Shown one piece after another: positions 16,261-25,834 of a DNA stretch of 64,000 bases. The notes beneath the pieces are model-generated. The model was not told the origin of the DNA, did no database searches, and saw only the letters and a list, made by a program, of their open reading frames with translations. Both the position numbers and the translations under genes were made by a program. The stretch covers positions 1 to 64,000 of the forward strand of contig DAHXNV010000001.1 in the NCBI GenBank assembly GCA_027365225.1, read 5' to 3'. Numbering within the stretch: position 1 is the first letter of the stretch; each line of letters begins with the position of its first letter. Source of the stretch: Gammaproteobacteria bacterium. GTDB lineage: Bacteria; Pseudomonadota; Gammaproteobacteria; Steroidobacterales; Steroidobacteraceae.

Positions 16261-17340
16261 CTAGTGCCGGTGACGGTGATGAATGTCCGGAAAGTGCACA
16301 TGGATGTGCGCCAGCGGCTCGTGTTGGTGCTTATGCTCGTGCGGCTCGCGGCCGTCCCAGTCGAAGTCATGCGCGTGCTGGTGGTGCGCGTCATGCCGGT
16401 GGCTGTGCGTGTGCAGCAGCGGCGCATGCGTGTGATGATGCACGTGCTTCTCGGTCAGATGTAGCCAGACACCCATGCCCATCAAGAGTGCCGCGGCCGC
16501 CAGGGCCGGCCCGGGCATGTGTCGAAATACCACCAGCGAGACCACGGCGCCGATGAACGGCGCCGTGGAGAAGTACGCGCCTGTGCGCGCCGCGCCGAGA
16601 TGCCGCAGCGCAAGCACGAACAGCGTGAGGCTCAAGCCGTAGCCGGCGAAGCCGAGCAGCGCGGCGGCCGAGATCGCGGCGACTCCCGGTGGCAGCAGGC
16701 CGAGGTAGGCCCCGATGCCGAGGTTTACCGCGCCGGCGCTCACCCCCTTCAGCGCAGCGATCACGAACGGGTCCTGGATCGAGACCTTGCGTGTGAGATT
16801 GTTGTCGATCGCCCAGCAGACGCACGCGCCCACGATGCAGGCGGTGCCGAGTGCGTCGGCGGGCGCGAGCCGCGCCGGCCAGGCAAGCACCACGCCCCCG
16901 GCAATGATGGCGAGCAGGCCCGCAAGCACGCGCCAGTCGAAATTCTCCCGAAATACGCACCATGCCAGCACAGCGGTGAGCACGCCCTCCAGGTTCAACA
17001 GCAGGGAGGCGTTGGCGGCTGGAATGGCGCGCAGTCCGGTCATCATCAGCACCGGTCCGAGCACCCCGCCGGTGACAATGGACGCCGCGAGCCAGGACAG
17101 ATCGCTCCCTCGCCACGACGAGGCGGCCGCTCGGGAGCGGACTGCGGCGCGCAGCGCGATCCAGACCGTAAGACCGAGGCCGCTGCCGGCGTAGAGCAGG
17201 CCGGCCAGCACCACCGGGGCACTGTGGCGCAGCAGCAGTTTCGCGAACGGTGTGCTGGCGCCGAACAGCATGGCGGCGAGCACCGCGTAGGTCACGCCCG
17301 GTCGTGCACCGCAGCCCGCCTCCGCGGATTCCTCATGCAT
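16261..17340 (-). CDS. EamA/DMT-family transporter with histidine-rich C-terminal tail
   Basis: A 359-residue inner-membrane protein with ten hydrophobic segments in two EamA repeats (about residues 15-155 and 165-295). After the last segment comes a tail of about 60 residues (from ~296) containing 24 histidines, often as alternating His-X, plus acidic residues. Such tails bind Zn, Ni or Co in metal transporters and chaperones, so a metal-linked export role is inferred. The EamA family otherwise exports metabolites. It is divergent from nothing obvious and lies alone. The tail is the unusual part. Confidence 0.88.
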   Translation of the reverse strand: MHEESAEAGCGARPGVTYAVLAAMLFGASTPFAKLLLRHSAPVVLAGLLYAGSGLGLTVWIALRAAVRSRAAASSWRGSDLSWLAASIVTGGVLGPVLMMTGLRAIPAANASLLLNLEGVLTAVLAWCVFRENFDWRVLAGLLAIIAGGVVLAWPARLAPADALGTACIVGACVCWAIDNNLTRKVSIQDPFVIAALKGVSAGAVNLGIGAYLGLLPPGVAAISAAALLGFAGYGLSLTLFVLALRHLGAARTGAYFSTAPFIGAVVSLVVFRHMPGPALAAAALLMGMGVWLHLTEKHVHHHTHAPLLHTHSHRHDAHHQHAHDFDWDGREPHEHKHQHEPLAHIHVHFPDIHHRHRH

Positions 17341-17388
17341 CGCAGTGAAGTATACGGCGCGAGCGCGGCTGCGTTCCCGCCCGGCAGC

Positions 17389-18756
17389 TCATGCGGCTGG
17401 CGCGATCTGCCGGGCGTGCAGATCGTAGACGTCGGCGTCGACAACCTCGACGTCCACCCAATCCCCAGGCTTCAGCCCCGTCGCCGCCGCGATGCGCACC
17501 ACACCGTCTATTTCGGGGGCCTCGGCCTCGCTGCGGGCAACGGCGCCATCGCCGTCCACCGCATCGACCAGTACCCGCAAGCGCCGGCCGACGCGGCGGC
17601 GCAGCCGCGCCGCGCTGATTTCGGCCGCGCATTCCATGAAGCGGTCATGACGCTCTGACTGGATCTGCGGCGCAACGTGCCCGCCGAGGTCGTTGGCGGC
17701 CGCTCCCTCCACCGGCGAGTACTTGAAGCAGCCGACGCGGTCGAGCTGTGCCTCGCGCAACCATTGCAGCAACTCCGTGAACTGCGCCTCGGTCTCGCCC
17801 GGAAATCCCACGATGAACGTACTGCGCAACGTCAAGTCGGGACAAAGCCGCCGCCAGGAGCGGATGCGCTCGAGAGTGTTCTCGGCGTGCGCCGGCCGGC
17901 GCATTTGCTTCAGCACGGCGGGACTGCCGTGTTGGAACGGGATGTCGAGGTATGGAAGGACGCGCCGCTCGGCCATCAGCGGGATCAGCTCATCGACATG
18001 AGGATACGGATAGACGTAATGCAGCCGCACCCACGCGCCGAGCGACCCCAGCGCCCGAGCGAGATCGGTCAAGCCGGTTCGATACTCGACTCCGTGCCAT
18101 GTGGCGCCCGCGTAGCGCAGATCGACGCCGTAGGCGCTCGTGTCCTGGGAGATGACCAGCAGCTCCTTCACGCCTGCGGCGACCAGCCGCTCGGCTTCGA
18201 GGAGCACCTGATCGATGCGGCGGCTGGCCAACCGGCCGCGCATCGCCGGAATGATGCAGAAGCTGCACGAGTTGTTGCAGCCTTCGGAGATTTTCAGATA
18301 GGCATAGTGACGCGGCGTGAGACGGATGCCCTGGGGCGGTACCAGGTCGAGGAACGGATCGTGCCGCGGCGGTAAATGCGTGTGCACGGCCTGCAGCACC
18401 GCGGCGTAATCGTGCGGGCCGGTGACCGCGAGCACCCGCGGATGCCGGGCGCGAATGCGCTCGGGGCGTGCACCGAGACAGCCTGTGACGATCACCCGGC
18501 CGTTGTGATCGAGTGCTTCCTGGATCGTCTCGAGCGACTCGTCGATGGCCGCATCGATGAACCCGCAGGTATTGACGATCACCAGATCGGCCTGCTCGTA
18601 GCTCGGACTGATCTCGTAGCCCTCTGCCCTGAGGGTGGTCAGAATGCGCTCGGAGTCGACCAGCGCCTTCGGGCAGCCGAGACTGGCGAAGCCGATCCGG
18701 GGGTGGCGTGGGCTGCGCCCACGACTCTTGGCTGCGCGCAATGCTCTACCGCCCAT
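17389..18756 (-). CDS. rimO: Ribosomal protein S12 methylthiotransferase RimO
   Basis: A 455-residue radical-SAM methylthiotransferase that adds a methylthio group to an Asp of ribosomal protein S12. Order: N-terminal UPF0004 domain (about residues 18-130) with the three iron-sulfur cysteines in [20 protein letters not shown] and GCLG; radical SAM core with [10 protein letters not shown] (CxxxCxxC, about 158-167); C-terminal TRAM domain (about 385-450). The motif [12 protein letters not shown] is diagnostic for RimO against MiaB. Its start overlaps the end of the PEBP-like gene by 11 nt, suggesting co-translation. Confidence 0.96.
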   Translation of the reverse strand: MGGRALRAAKSRGRSPRHPRIGFASLGCPKALVDSERILTTLRAEGYEISPSYEQADLVIVNTCGFIDAAIDESLETIQEALDHNGRVIVTGCLGARPERIRARHPRVLAVTGPHDYAAVLQAVHTHLPPRHDPFLDLVPPQGIRLTPRHYAYLKISEGCNNSCSFCIIPAMRGRLASRRIDQVLLEAERLVAAGVKELLVISQDTSAYGVDLRYAGATWHGVEYRTGLTDLARALGSLGAWVRLHYVYPYPHVDELIPLMAERRVLPYLDIPFQHGSPAVLKQMRRPAHAENTLERIRSWRRLCPDLTLRSTFIVGFPGETEAQFTELLQWLREAQLDRVGCFKYSPVEGAAANDLGGHVAPQIQSERHDRFMECAAEISAARLRRRVGRRLRVLVDAVDGDGAVARSEAEAPEIDGVVRIAAATGLKPGDWVDVEVVDADVYDLHARQIAPAA

Positions 18757-19348
18757 AGGGCACGATGATCTCGGCCTCGCCGAGCGCCTCGGCGCGCACC
18801 GCGACGGCGACGGCTTGCGCCGCAGCGCCCTGGTTCAGAGCCAGCCGTGGGACGCGCAGCGCGTAGAGCACGATGCGGTAATGGTGGGCCGGACCCGGCG
18901 GCGGGCAGGGGCCGCCGTAGCCGCGGTAGCCGTAATCATTGCGCGCCTCGATCGCCCCGGCGGGTAGCGACCCGTCCGGGCCGCCAGCGCCCGCCGGCAG
19001 GGCGCGGACGGCGGCCGGCAAATCGAAGACGACCCAGTGCCACCACAGTCCACCCGGGACATCCGGGTCGAACATCAGCACCGCGAAGCTGCGTGTGCCG
19101 GCCGGCGGATTCCGCCAGGAGAGCGCAGGGGAGACGTTCTCGCCGCGGCAGCCGTCGCGGTCGTAGACCTGTGCCCTCGGGAAAGTGGCTCCAGAGGTCA
19201 GGTCAGGACTGCTGAGTCTGAAGCCTCTGGCGGGGGCAGCTCGAGCCGAGCCCTGCGCCGCGAGCGGCAGGACAGTCCAGAGCAGTGCGCTCAGTGCGCT
19301 CAGCACGGCTATCGGACGGCTTGAACGGACCAGAAATCGTCGAAACAT
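18746..19348 (-). CDS. YbhB/YbcL-type PEBP family protein, exported
   Basis: A 200-residue phosphatidylethanolamine-binding-protein-like protein. A signal peptide spans about residues 1-35 from ATG 19348-19346. The family core shows [19 protein letters not shown] and [19 protein letters not shown], with the conserved ligand-site Asp and His. The biochemical role of bacterial members is not settled. The longer frame starting at 19387 adds an Arg/Pro/Cys stretch before the signal peptide and is less likely. It is the upstream gene of a pair with rimO. Confidence 0.87.
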   Translation of the reverse strand: MFRRFLVRSSRPIAVLSALSALLWTVLPLAAQGSARAAPARGFRLSSPDLTSGATFPRAQVYDRDGCRGENVSPALSWRNPPAGTRSFAVLMFDPDVPGGLWWHWVVFDLPAAVRALPAGAGGPDGSLPAGAIEARNDYGYRGYGGPCPPPGPAHHYRIVLYALRVPRLALNQGAAAQAVAVAVRAEALGEAEIIVPYGR

Positions 19349-19662
19349 GGAGGGCTCCGGGCAGGGCCGGCACGGGCGGCCGGGCACAGTGTGCAGTGAA
19401 GCGGACTATCCGGCAAACTAGCGCAGATGAACGCCGTAAAGGCCGCCCTAGTCGCTGCCTCGACCGATCGGTTGGGCCCGGTGGTGCTTATCTGGCCTGT
19501 GCCCCGGAGCTCGCCAGGACGAGCGGCGAGCGCCTCGACGGGCAGCGTCCCGCGCGTGCCAACGCTCGGCCCTATGATCGGCAGGCACGACGGCGTCTCG
19601 CGACGATGAGCACGTGCCTTGCCGGCCTCGCGCCGGGCGGCGGTGCCTGAACCGCTCGAGTC
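19349..19662. other. Intergenic, divergent promoters expected
   Basis: About 315 bases between the divergent PEBP-like and methyltransferase genes. A 60-residue plus-strand frame (19427-19609) has no motif and no good ribosome-binding site. I see nothing else. Confidence 0.45.
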
Positions 19663-20247
19663 ATGATGGCATTCGATCACGCGTATTACGATCGCTACTA
19701 CTTCGACCCGCGCACAGCCGTGACTTCGCGCGCCGAGATGCGAGCCCGCGCGCGGCTGATCGGCGCGTTCATCGCGCACGTGGGCTTGCCCGTGCGGCGA
19801 TTGCTCGACGCGGGCTGTGGCACCGGACTGCTGCGCGAGCCGCTGCGGCGGGTACTGCCCAAGGCGGCCTACGTCGGCCTGGAGGCGAGCGAGTACCTGT
19901 GCCGCCGCTACGGCTGGCTGTCCGGACACGTGCAGGAATTCCGGGCTCAGGAGCCGTTCGATCTGGTGATCTGTTATGACGTGTTGCAGTACCTGGGCCC
20001 GCGCGAGGCGCCGCGGGCGCTCGCCAACCTGGCCAGACTGTGCCGCGGGGTCTTGTACTTCAGTGCGCTCACGCGTGCCGATTGGCGCAACAACTGCGAT
20101 CGCAGCCGTACGGATCCGAACGTGTACCTGCGTCAGGGGGAGTGGTACCGCATGAGGTTGCGGCGCGCATTTCGCGAGGTGGGGGCCGGCTTCTGGCTGC
20201 GGCGCGGCGCGCCGCTGACCCTGTGGGAACTGGAATCGACCGGTTGA
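19663..20247 (+). CDS. Class I SAM-dependent methyltransferase
   Basis: A 194-residue protein with SAM motif I LLDAGCGTGLLREPL (about residues 47-61), an acidic residue ending the second strand (VGLEAS), and the motif FDLVICYDVLQYL in place of motif II. It belongs to the methyltransf_25/11 group, with substrate unknown. The N-terminal FDHAYYDRYYFDP resembles methyltransferases acting on small molecules. Next to an uncharacterised 137-residue protein and, convergently, a GT4 glycosyltransferase, so a role in surface glycan or lipid tailoring is possible but unproven. Confidence 0.82.
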   Translation: MMAFDHAYYDRYYFDPRTAVTSRAEMRARARLIGAFIAHVGLPVRRLLDAGCGTGLLREPLRRVLPKAAYVGLEASEYLCRRYGWLSGHVQEFRAQEPFDLVICYDVLQYLGPREAPRALANLARLCRGVLYFSALTRADWRNNCDRSRTDPNVYLRQGEWYRMRLRRAFREVGAGFWLRRGAPLTLWELESTG

Positions 20248-20263
20248 ACGACGGGAGTACGCG

Positions 20264-20677
20264 GTGCCCGACACACAAGCGGACCGCCTGATCGCTGTAT
20301 TCCGCGGTACGGTGATCTGTGTGCGCGAGACGGGCGTTTCCCCCGGGATTACGCTGCGGGGCGTCTCGGCGGCGAATGTTCAGGAGCGCTTGATCGTCAC
20401 ATTCCTGGGCGATGCTCCGCAGGATCTGCCCGAGCGACTCGCCGCGCCGAGTGTCCAGGCGGTGGATGCCCAGTGCTACCGTATCGACAGTCCGCCAGGT
20501 CAGTGGCTGATCCGGGCGCGCGCGTTGCACGTGCACCGGGATGTCGGCGCCGAGTTTTTTCGGGCCGTTCCACCGCGGGTGGTGCCGCCGCGCAAGCGGT
20601 TGTTCTGGACGGTCGTCCTCGCAATGGCGCGCAGCCGCGCCGGATTGTGGTTACTGCGCGCGTTGCGGCGCCGTTGA
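20264..20677 (+). CDS. Uncharacterised 137-residue protein
   Basis: No family recognised. GTG 20264 opens a frame 16 nt after the methyltransferase stop, so the two probably share a transcript. The first 100 residues look like a compact alpha/beta domain (VIAVFRGTVICV-like strands, then a Cys near 65). The C-terminus is strongly basic with a hydrophobic patch (FWTVVLAMA) that could be a membrane-associated helix. It ends 10 nt before the end of the convergent glycosyltransferase gene. Confidence 0.6.
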   Translation: MPDTQADRLIAVFRGTVICVRETGVSPGITLRGVSAANVQERLIVTFLGDAPQDLPERLAAPSVQAVDAQCYRIDSPPGQWLIRARALHVHRDVGAEFFRAVPPRVVPPRKRLFWTVVLAMARSRAGLWLLRALRRR

Positions 20678-20686
20678 GCGGGGCGT

Positions 20687-21829
20687 TCAGCCGGCCTGGG
20701 CGAGCTGTCGTTCGAGGGCCGTCGCACTTGCGCCGGCGAGCAGCCTCCGGTAGACCGACAGCTGCCCCTCGAGCACGCGTGGCCAGGTGAAATACCGCAT
20801 CACCTGTGCGCGCGCATGTGCGCCGAGAGCCTCGATATCACGCTCGTAAAGAGCCGCGATCGCATCGGCGAGACTGTCCGGGTCGCCCGGCTCGCTCAGT
20901 ATCCCGCAGCGCTCATCGACCAGCTCCGGTATGGCGCCCGCGCGCGCCGCGACCACCGGGCGGCCGCACGCCATGGCTTCGAGCACGACCAGGCCGAAGG
21001 TCTCGAGCGTGCCGGCGTGCACCAGGGCGTCGGCCGAGGCCAGCCAGCACGCCAGATCGATGGCGTCGCGGCGGTACGGGATCCGCGTCACGTTGGGGGC
21101 CAGGCGCGCGGCGCGGCCACCGCCGATCAGCACCAGATGGTAGGGCCGGCCGAGACCGGCGAACGCGCGCAGCAGTACGGGCATGTTCTTCTCGCCGGTG
21201 AAGCGGCCGGCGTACACCAGCACGCGTGCCGCGCTGTCGAGTCCGAGGCGCCGGCGCAGCCACGAGCCGCGTCGGGAGGGATGAAACAGCTGTGGATCGA
21301 CGCCCAGGGGCTGACGTACGACGTGCTTGACGCCCAGGTCGTCGAGAAACTCCTGCAGCAAACGGCTGGGAGCGAACACCACGTCGAACCGTCCATACAG
21401 CTCGCGCAGGTAGCTGCCCGAGAGCCGCTCGATGATGCTGCCGAATCGCCGGCCGGCGATGCGCGGCAGATTGGAGTGGCAGAATGCCGCGCACGGAATC
21501 CCACGGCGGCGCGCCACCCGCCATGCCCCCCAGGCCGGATGGAACGCGTCACCCGCCTCGATGATGTCCGGCGCCAATGCCTCGAGCTGCCGTGCCCACA
21601 GGCGGGGATTGAGCGGCAGGCGGTAGTTGAACGTGCCCGGGAGCGGCACGCCGGCGAGGGTGCTGATCCCGCCGCGCTCGATCCGCTGGGTGGTGCCCGG
21701 CACGAGCAGGGTGTGCTGCCACCCCGGCTGAGTCGCCAGCCACGTATGTTTGGCGATCAGGTACCGGCGCACTCCCCCGCTCGTCGGCGAGTAGAACACG
21801 GTGGTGTCGACGAGATGGCGCCGGTTCAT
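20687..21829 (-). CDS. Glycosyltransferase family 4 protein
   Basis: A 380-residue GT-B retaining glycosyltransferase. The N-terminal domain has the glycine loop SPTSGGVRRYL (about residues 14-24). The C-terminal domain shows VLVYAGRFTGEKN, the donor-binding segment, and the GT4 EX7E motif in ETFGLVVLEAMACGRPVVA. It transfers a sugar from a nucleotide donor, perhaps to lipid or polysaccharide, in the cytoplasm. The N-terminus VDTTVFYSPTSGGV resembles GT4 enzymes for glycolipid or surface-glycan synthesis. No other glycan genes lie in the window. Confidence 0.9.
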   Translation of the reverse strand: MNRRHLVDTTVFYSPTSGGVRRYLIAKHTWLATQPGWQHTLLVPGTTQRIERGGISTLAGVPLPGTFNYRLPLNPRLWARQLEALAPDIIEAGDAFHPAWGAWRVARRRGIPCAAFCHSNLPRIAGRRFGSIIERLSGSYLRELYGRFDVVFAPSRLLQEFLDDLGVKHVVRQPLGVDPQLFHPSRRGSWLRRRLGLDSAARVLVYAGRFTGEKNMPVLLRAFAGLGRPYHLVLIGGGRAARLAPNVTRIPYRRDAIDLACWLASADALVHAGTLETFGLVVLEAMACGRPVVAARAGAIPELVDERCGILSEPGDPDSLADAIAALYERDIEALGAHARAQVMRYFTWPRVLEGQLSVYRRLLAGASATALERQLAQAG

Positions 21830-21928
21830 GGGTCGATCCAGATCCTCGGGGCCCGTCTCCCCGGCGGATCATTGCACGCCCCCCGCCGCGCAGTGTCAAG
21901 ATGGCGCCCGCCGCCGCGGGCCGGCCCG

Positions 21929-23215
21929 TCATGCCGCCGTTTGCGCGCGGTCCCGGCTGCCGTGACGCAGCGCGACACAGGCGGCGATCAGCTCCTCGGC
22001 GCTTACGAAGCGCTCCTCGCGCCGCTTGGCGAGCAGTCGGGCGAGCAGCTCGGCATAACCGGACAGCGATGGCGGCAGGCGGGGTGGCGAGGCGTTGACG
22101 TGCTGCTGCAGCACTTCCATCGCGCTGTTACCCATGAACGGTTTGCGGCCGGTGAGCATCTCGTGGAGGATCACCCCGAGGCTGTACAGATCCGAGCGCG
22201 GATCCAACTTCTCGCCGAGCGCCTGCTCGGGGCTCATGTAATAGGGTGAGCCGCGCAGCACCCCGGTGTACGTGCTGCGGTGGCTGACGTCCAGGAGGCG
22301 GGCCAGGCCGAAGTCGATCAGCACCACGTTGTCGTTCTCGCGCAGCATGACGTTGGGGGGCTTCAGATCCCGGTGCAGCAGCCCCGCTCGGTGGACCACG
22401 GCCAGGGCCGCCCCGATCTTCTCCAGAAAGCGCAACGCCTCCGACTCGGTCACGCCCACCTGCATGCGCGCCTTCAGATCGCCGTGTGGGAAGTATTCCA
22501 TCGCGAGGTATTCATAACCGTCCTCCATGCCGTGATCGAATATGCGTACCACGGCCGGGTCATGGACGGCGAGAATGGCCTGATACTCGCGCGCCAGCGC
22601 CTGCTTGGTCCGGTCTTCGCATGGGACCTTGCTGACCTTCAGCGCCACTTCGGCCCCGAGCGCGCGGCTCTCGGCCAAGTACACGACGGCCTTCTCCGAT
22701 TCACTGAGCGTGCGGATGATCTCGTAACCGCTGATGGCGGTCTGACCGGTCGCGAGCACCCCCGTGGCGCGCCGCTTGGTCTGCGTCGCGAGCGAAGCCG
22801 GCTTGCGCTCCAGCGCTACGAACGCCCGGTCGAGCGCGCTCTTCAGCCGGCTCGGCGTCAGCAGGCGCTTGGGCAGATAGTCCGCCGCGCCGGCGCGCAG
22901 TGCCTGGAGTGCGGTGAGCTCATTCCCGCGCTCCGCCAGCGCCACCAGCACGGGCGCGGTGTCGCTCGAGTGCAGGGTGCGCACGAGCTTCACGCCCTCG
23001 GATTCGCCCGGCTCATCGTCTGCGCCGAAGTCCGCCGACAGGATGAGCCCTTCGCAGGCCCGCCCGCTCGCCAAGCCGCTCATGGCATGCCTGTCCTCGG
23101 GATCCACGGTGCCGATCGAAGCCTGCGGATAGAGGATTGCAAGGTGCAGCCGCAGCCATTCGCGATATTGCGTATCGCGTTCTACGATCAGTATGCGTTG
23201 TGCTGCGGAACTCAT
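21929..23215 (-). CDS. Receiver-domain / Ser-Thr protein kinase fusion
   Basis: A 428-residue cytosolic protein. Residues 1-130 form a response-regulator receiver: ILIVERD at 8-14, candidate phospho-acceptor Asp62 (SADFG), Lys116 (LPK). Residues 164-420 form a Hanks-type kinase: Lys193 (VALKVSK), HRDLKPPN at 281-288, DFGLAR at 301-306, and SPYYMSPEQ as the APE-type motif. The glycine-rich loop (SESEKAVVY) lacks glycines. The first acidic pocket residue is Glu-Arg-Asp instead of Asp-Asp. The fusion suggests two-component input controlling a Ser/Thr kinase. The neighbouring gspAB genes raise a link to secretion or pili, unproven. Confidence 0.93.
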   Translation of the reverse strand: MSSAAQRILIVERDTQYREWLRLHLAILYPQASIGTVDPEDRHAMSGLASGRACEGLILSADFGADDEPGESEGVKLVRTLHSSDTAPVLVALAERGNELTALQALRAGAADYLPKRLLTPSRLKSALDRAFVALERKPASLATQTKRRATGVLATGQTAISGYEIIRTLSESEKAVVYLAESRALGAEVALKVSKVPCEDRTKQALAREYQAILAVHDPAVVRIFDHGMEDGYEYLAMEYFPHGDLKARMQVGVTESEALRFLEKIGAALAVVHRAGLLHRDLKPPNVMLRENDNVVLIDFGLARLLDVSHRSTYTGVLRGSPYYMSPEQALGEKLDPRSDLYSLGVILHEMLTGRKPFMGNSAMEVLQQHVNASPPRLPPSLSGYAELLARLLAKRREERFVSAEELIAACVALRHGSRDRAQTAA

Positions 23216-23426
23216 ACGCCGACTTCAAACCATGGACCAGGGCCGCTTCCTTGTCGCGGTTTGCGGCGTCATTCTGTGAAACCGGTCATTCCCCTGATTG
23301 CGTTATGTGATGCCGGCGGATCGGCGCCGGCGGCCCCCGGGCGCACGGGGATGAGGTCGCGCGGGGTGGCTGGAAGTACTGCCGGGCGCGGGCAAGCGGC
23401 CCGCAGCGCCCACTGAGATCCGGCAA

Positions 23427-24188
23427 TCACCGCGGCAGCAGGAACTCCCGCCCCCGATAGCTCAGCGCTACGCCGTCCGGCCGGATCGCCACCACCGTGA
23501 CGCCGTCCGGCAAAGAGTCGCCGGTATGCAGGATGTGCATGTTGATCATCACGTAGCGCTTGCTCGGGTCCGGATCGTAGACGTGCAGGTCCAGATGCAG
23601 GCGCGGCAGGTCGCTGCCGGGCTGCGCGGCGATCTCGGCATAGAGCGGCAGGAGGCCCTGTGCGCCGGCTGCCAGGTCTGCGGAACCGCCGGGAGCCGGT
23701 GGTTGGATCGCCGGGGCGAGATCCGCCGGATTGGGAGCTTCGGAAAGCGCCAGACCGCCGGTCGGGCCGGCGCGCACGGAATGCCCTCCCGCCGCGAATG
23801 GCGCCGGTGGCTCCGCCGTCGCAAGTGACGGCTGGCCTGATGTGCGGGTGAGCGCCGGCGCGGCTGCGACAGTGGACGTTGGCGGCGTCGCCGTCCAGGC
23901 AGCCGGTCCGGCACCTGACTGCGGCGATGCACGAGTGGGCATCACGGGTGCCGGATTTGGCGCCACGGCCGTTCGGGCCGCCGCCGTTGGGGCCGGCGCG
24001 GCTGCCGGGTGGCGTAGCATCAGCCAGGTCAGGGCGACCACATTGATCAGCAGCAGCGCGACGATGATCAGAGCCCACGCCGGCAGCCCACGGCGCGGCG
24101 GGACGATTTTGACCTCGAACAGGCCCGGTCCATCCTGACGTTGGCGGGCGCTCTCGGATTTCTTCAGCGCATCGAGGATGAATGACAT
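23427..24188 (-). CDS. gspB: General secretion pathway protein GspB
   Basis: A 253-residue inner-membrane protein. It starts with the GspB signature MSFILDALKKSE, has one membrane segment (about 39-58), a long Ala/Pro-rich periplasmic linker (about 60-175), and a C-terminal GspB domain that includes DLHVYDPDPSKRYVMIN and ends ALSYRGREFLLPR. GspB works with GspA to move the secretin through peptidoglycan in type II secretion. Its ATG is 1 nt from the gspA stop, so the two are one translation unit. No other gsp genes are in the window. Confidence 0.93.
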   Translation of the reverse strand: MSFILDALKKSESARQRQDGPGLFEVKIVPPRRGLPAWALIIVALLLINVVALTWLMLRHPAAAPAPTAAARTAVAPNPAPVMPTRASPQSGAGPAAWTATPPTSTVAAAPALTRTSGQPSLATAEPPAPFAAGGHSVRAGPTGGLALSEAPNPADLAPAIQPPAPGGSADLAAGAQGLLPLYAEIAAQPGSDLPRLHLDLHVYDPDPSKRYVMINMHILHTGDSLPDGVTVVAIRPDGVALSYRGREFLLPR

Positions 24189-24189
24189 G

Positions 24190-25824
24190 TCAGCCGCCTT
24201 GGCCGCGCCGACTGAGCATCGGCGTCCCCGGCCGGGCGAGCGCGCCGCCCAGCGCCAATTGCGTCTTGATACCGGCGATGCCGTCGACCGTCAACCCGTG
24301 TGCGTGCTGGAAGCGGCGCACCAGGCGAGTCAGACGCGCATCGTACACGTCGCTCGGGGGCTGTTTACCCCGGATGCCTTCCACGCGCTCCAGGCTCTCG
24401 CGCAGCGAGCGCACGCGCGTCCCGCTCATGCCTTGCAGGAGCGTGCGCACCCGTCCGCCGATCGGTCGCCATAGCAGGACGTAATGGCCCATCCAGTCGC
24501 GCGAGAGCGCGGCAATACTCACCCGCTGAGGAGTGGGTCCGAGCGCGAGCAGCGCATGTGCGTGATCCAGGCCGGTCATGAGCACCTCGTACCTGCGGCC
24601 CCTCGAGCCGGTCAGCCGCAGGATGGCCGGGCGATTGTACAGACGCAGTTGCCCGAGCGAACCGTGCGCCTTGAGGCAGGATAGCCCGTGCTGCGCGGCC
24701 TGGACACATGGACCGGGGCCCGAGGCCGGGTCGCCGTGGATATCACGCAGATTCCACAGGTTGAACAGCTTGGCGTAGGCGGCCTGCCGGGTAGTCTCGC
24801 TCTTGTACCGATCGAGCAGTCCCGCCAACGTCGGCTTTATCTTGACAGGCCGAGGTGCGGGTGCGTCGGGCTGCATCACCGGCCTGCCGATGGGTGCGGG
24901 GGCCGGTGTCGATCGCCACATCGCCGGCTCGAGCCGCCACAGCGTCAAGGTCGTGGCGGCCAGCAGAATGAGCGTGGCAGCCGCGGTCCATGTCACCCAG
25001 CCGCGCCGCGAGCGCCGTCCGAACACTTCGGTGGCGGCCTGGCGCACCAGGGCGGGGGTGATGTGGTGACGATCGAGCGAATAGCCCCCGAGCAGCGCGC
25101 GGTCGCACAGGATGTTGATGACCCGAGGCACTCCGCCGGAGAGGCGGTGGATATTCCGCAGGGCGCCGCGGCTGAACATCTCGGTGGTCGCACCCGCCAC
25201 GCGCAGCCGATGCCGAACGTAGGCCACGGTCTCGGGCGCCGAGAGCGGATCGAGATGATAGCGGCCGGTGACGCGCTGGGCGAGCTGGCGCAACTCGCTG
25301 CGCTCGAGCAGCTCGCGCAGCTCCGGCTGCCCGATCAGAATGATTTGCAGCAGCTTCTGGGTATTGGTCTCCAGGTTGGTGAGCAGTCGCACCTGCTCGA
25401 GCACCTCCGGCTCGAGGTTCTGCGCCTCGTCAACCACCAGCACGACACGCCGTCCCGCCGCGTGCGCGCGCAGCAGATAGGTGTTCAGGATGTCGACCAG
25501 GTCCTTCAGGGAGCCGGCGGCCGGATCGGGTACTCCGATGCCGAGCTCTTCGCACAGGGTCAACAGGAACTCCGGCGCGGTCATGCGCGGATTGAGGATG
25601 AGCGCGAGCTCGGCATTCTCCGGAGCCTGCGCCAGCAGCGAGCGTACGATCGTGGTCTTGCCCGTGCCCACCTCGCCGGTGAGCTGGATGAAGCCGCCGG
25701 CCTCCTTGATGCCGTACACCAGGTGCGCCAACGCCTCGGCGTGCCGCTCGCTCAGAAAGAGATAGCGGGGGTCCGGCGTGATCGAGAACGGCTTCTCGTT
25801 CAGACCAAAGAAGGAAAGGTACAT
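24190..25824 (-). CDS. gspA: ExeA/GspA-type AAA ATPase
   Basis: A 544-residue protein beginning MYLSFFGLNEKPFSITPDPRYLF-like, typical of the ExeA family. The AAA domain (about 1-265) has Walker A GEVGTGKTT and Walker B VVLVVDEAQN. A membrane segment follows near 282-298. The periplasmic part ends in a peptidoglycan-binding repeat (VRRFQHAHGLTVDGIAG, about 505-525). It hydrolyses ATP in the cytoplasm and binds peptidoglycan outside to help assemble the type II secretin or related machinery together with GspB. It lies 10 nt after dinB. Confidence 0.93.
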   Translation of the reverse strand: MYLSFFGLNEKPFSITPDPRYLFLSERHAEALAHLVYGIKEAGGFIQLTGEVGTGKTTIVRSLLAQAPENAELALILNPRMTAPEFLLTLCEELGIGVPDPAAGSLKDLVDILNTYLLRAHAAGRRVVLVVDEAQNLEPEVLEQVRLLTNLETNTQKLLQIILIGQPELRELLERSELRQLAQRVTGRYHLDPLSAPETVAYVRHRLRVAGATTEMFSRGALRNIHRLSGGVPRVINILCDRALLGGYSLDRHHITPALVRQAATEVFGRRSRRGWVTWTAAATLILLAATTLTLWRLEPAMWRSTPAPAPIGRPVMQPDAPAPRPVKIKPTLAGLLDRYKSETTRQAAYAKLFNLWNLRDIHGDPASGPGPCVQAAQHGLSCLKAHGSLGQLRLYNRPAILRLTGSRGRRYEVLMTGLDHAHALLALGPTPQRVSIAALSRDWMGHYVLLWRPIGGRVRTLLQGMSGTRVRSLRESLERVEGIRGKQPPSDVYDARLTRLVRRFQHAHGLTVDGIAGIKTQLALGGALARPGTPMLSRRGQGG

Positions 25825-25834
25825 CGTAAGTCGA

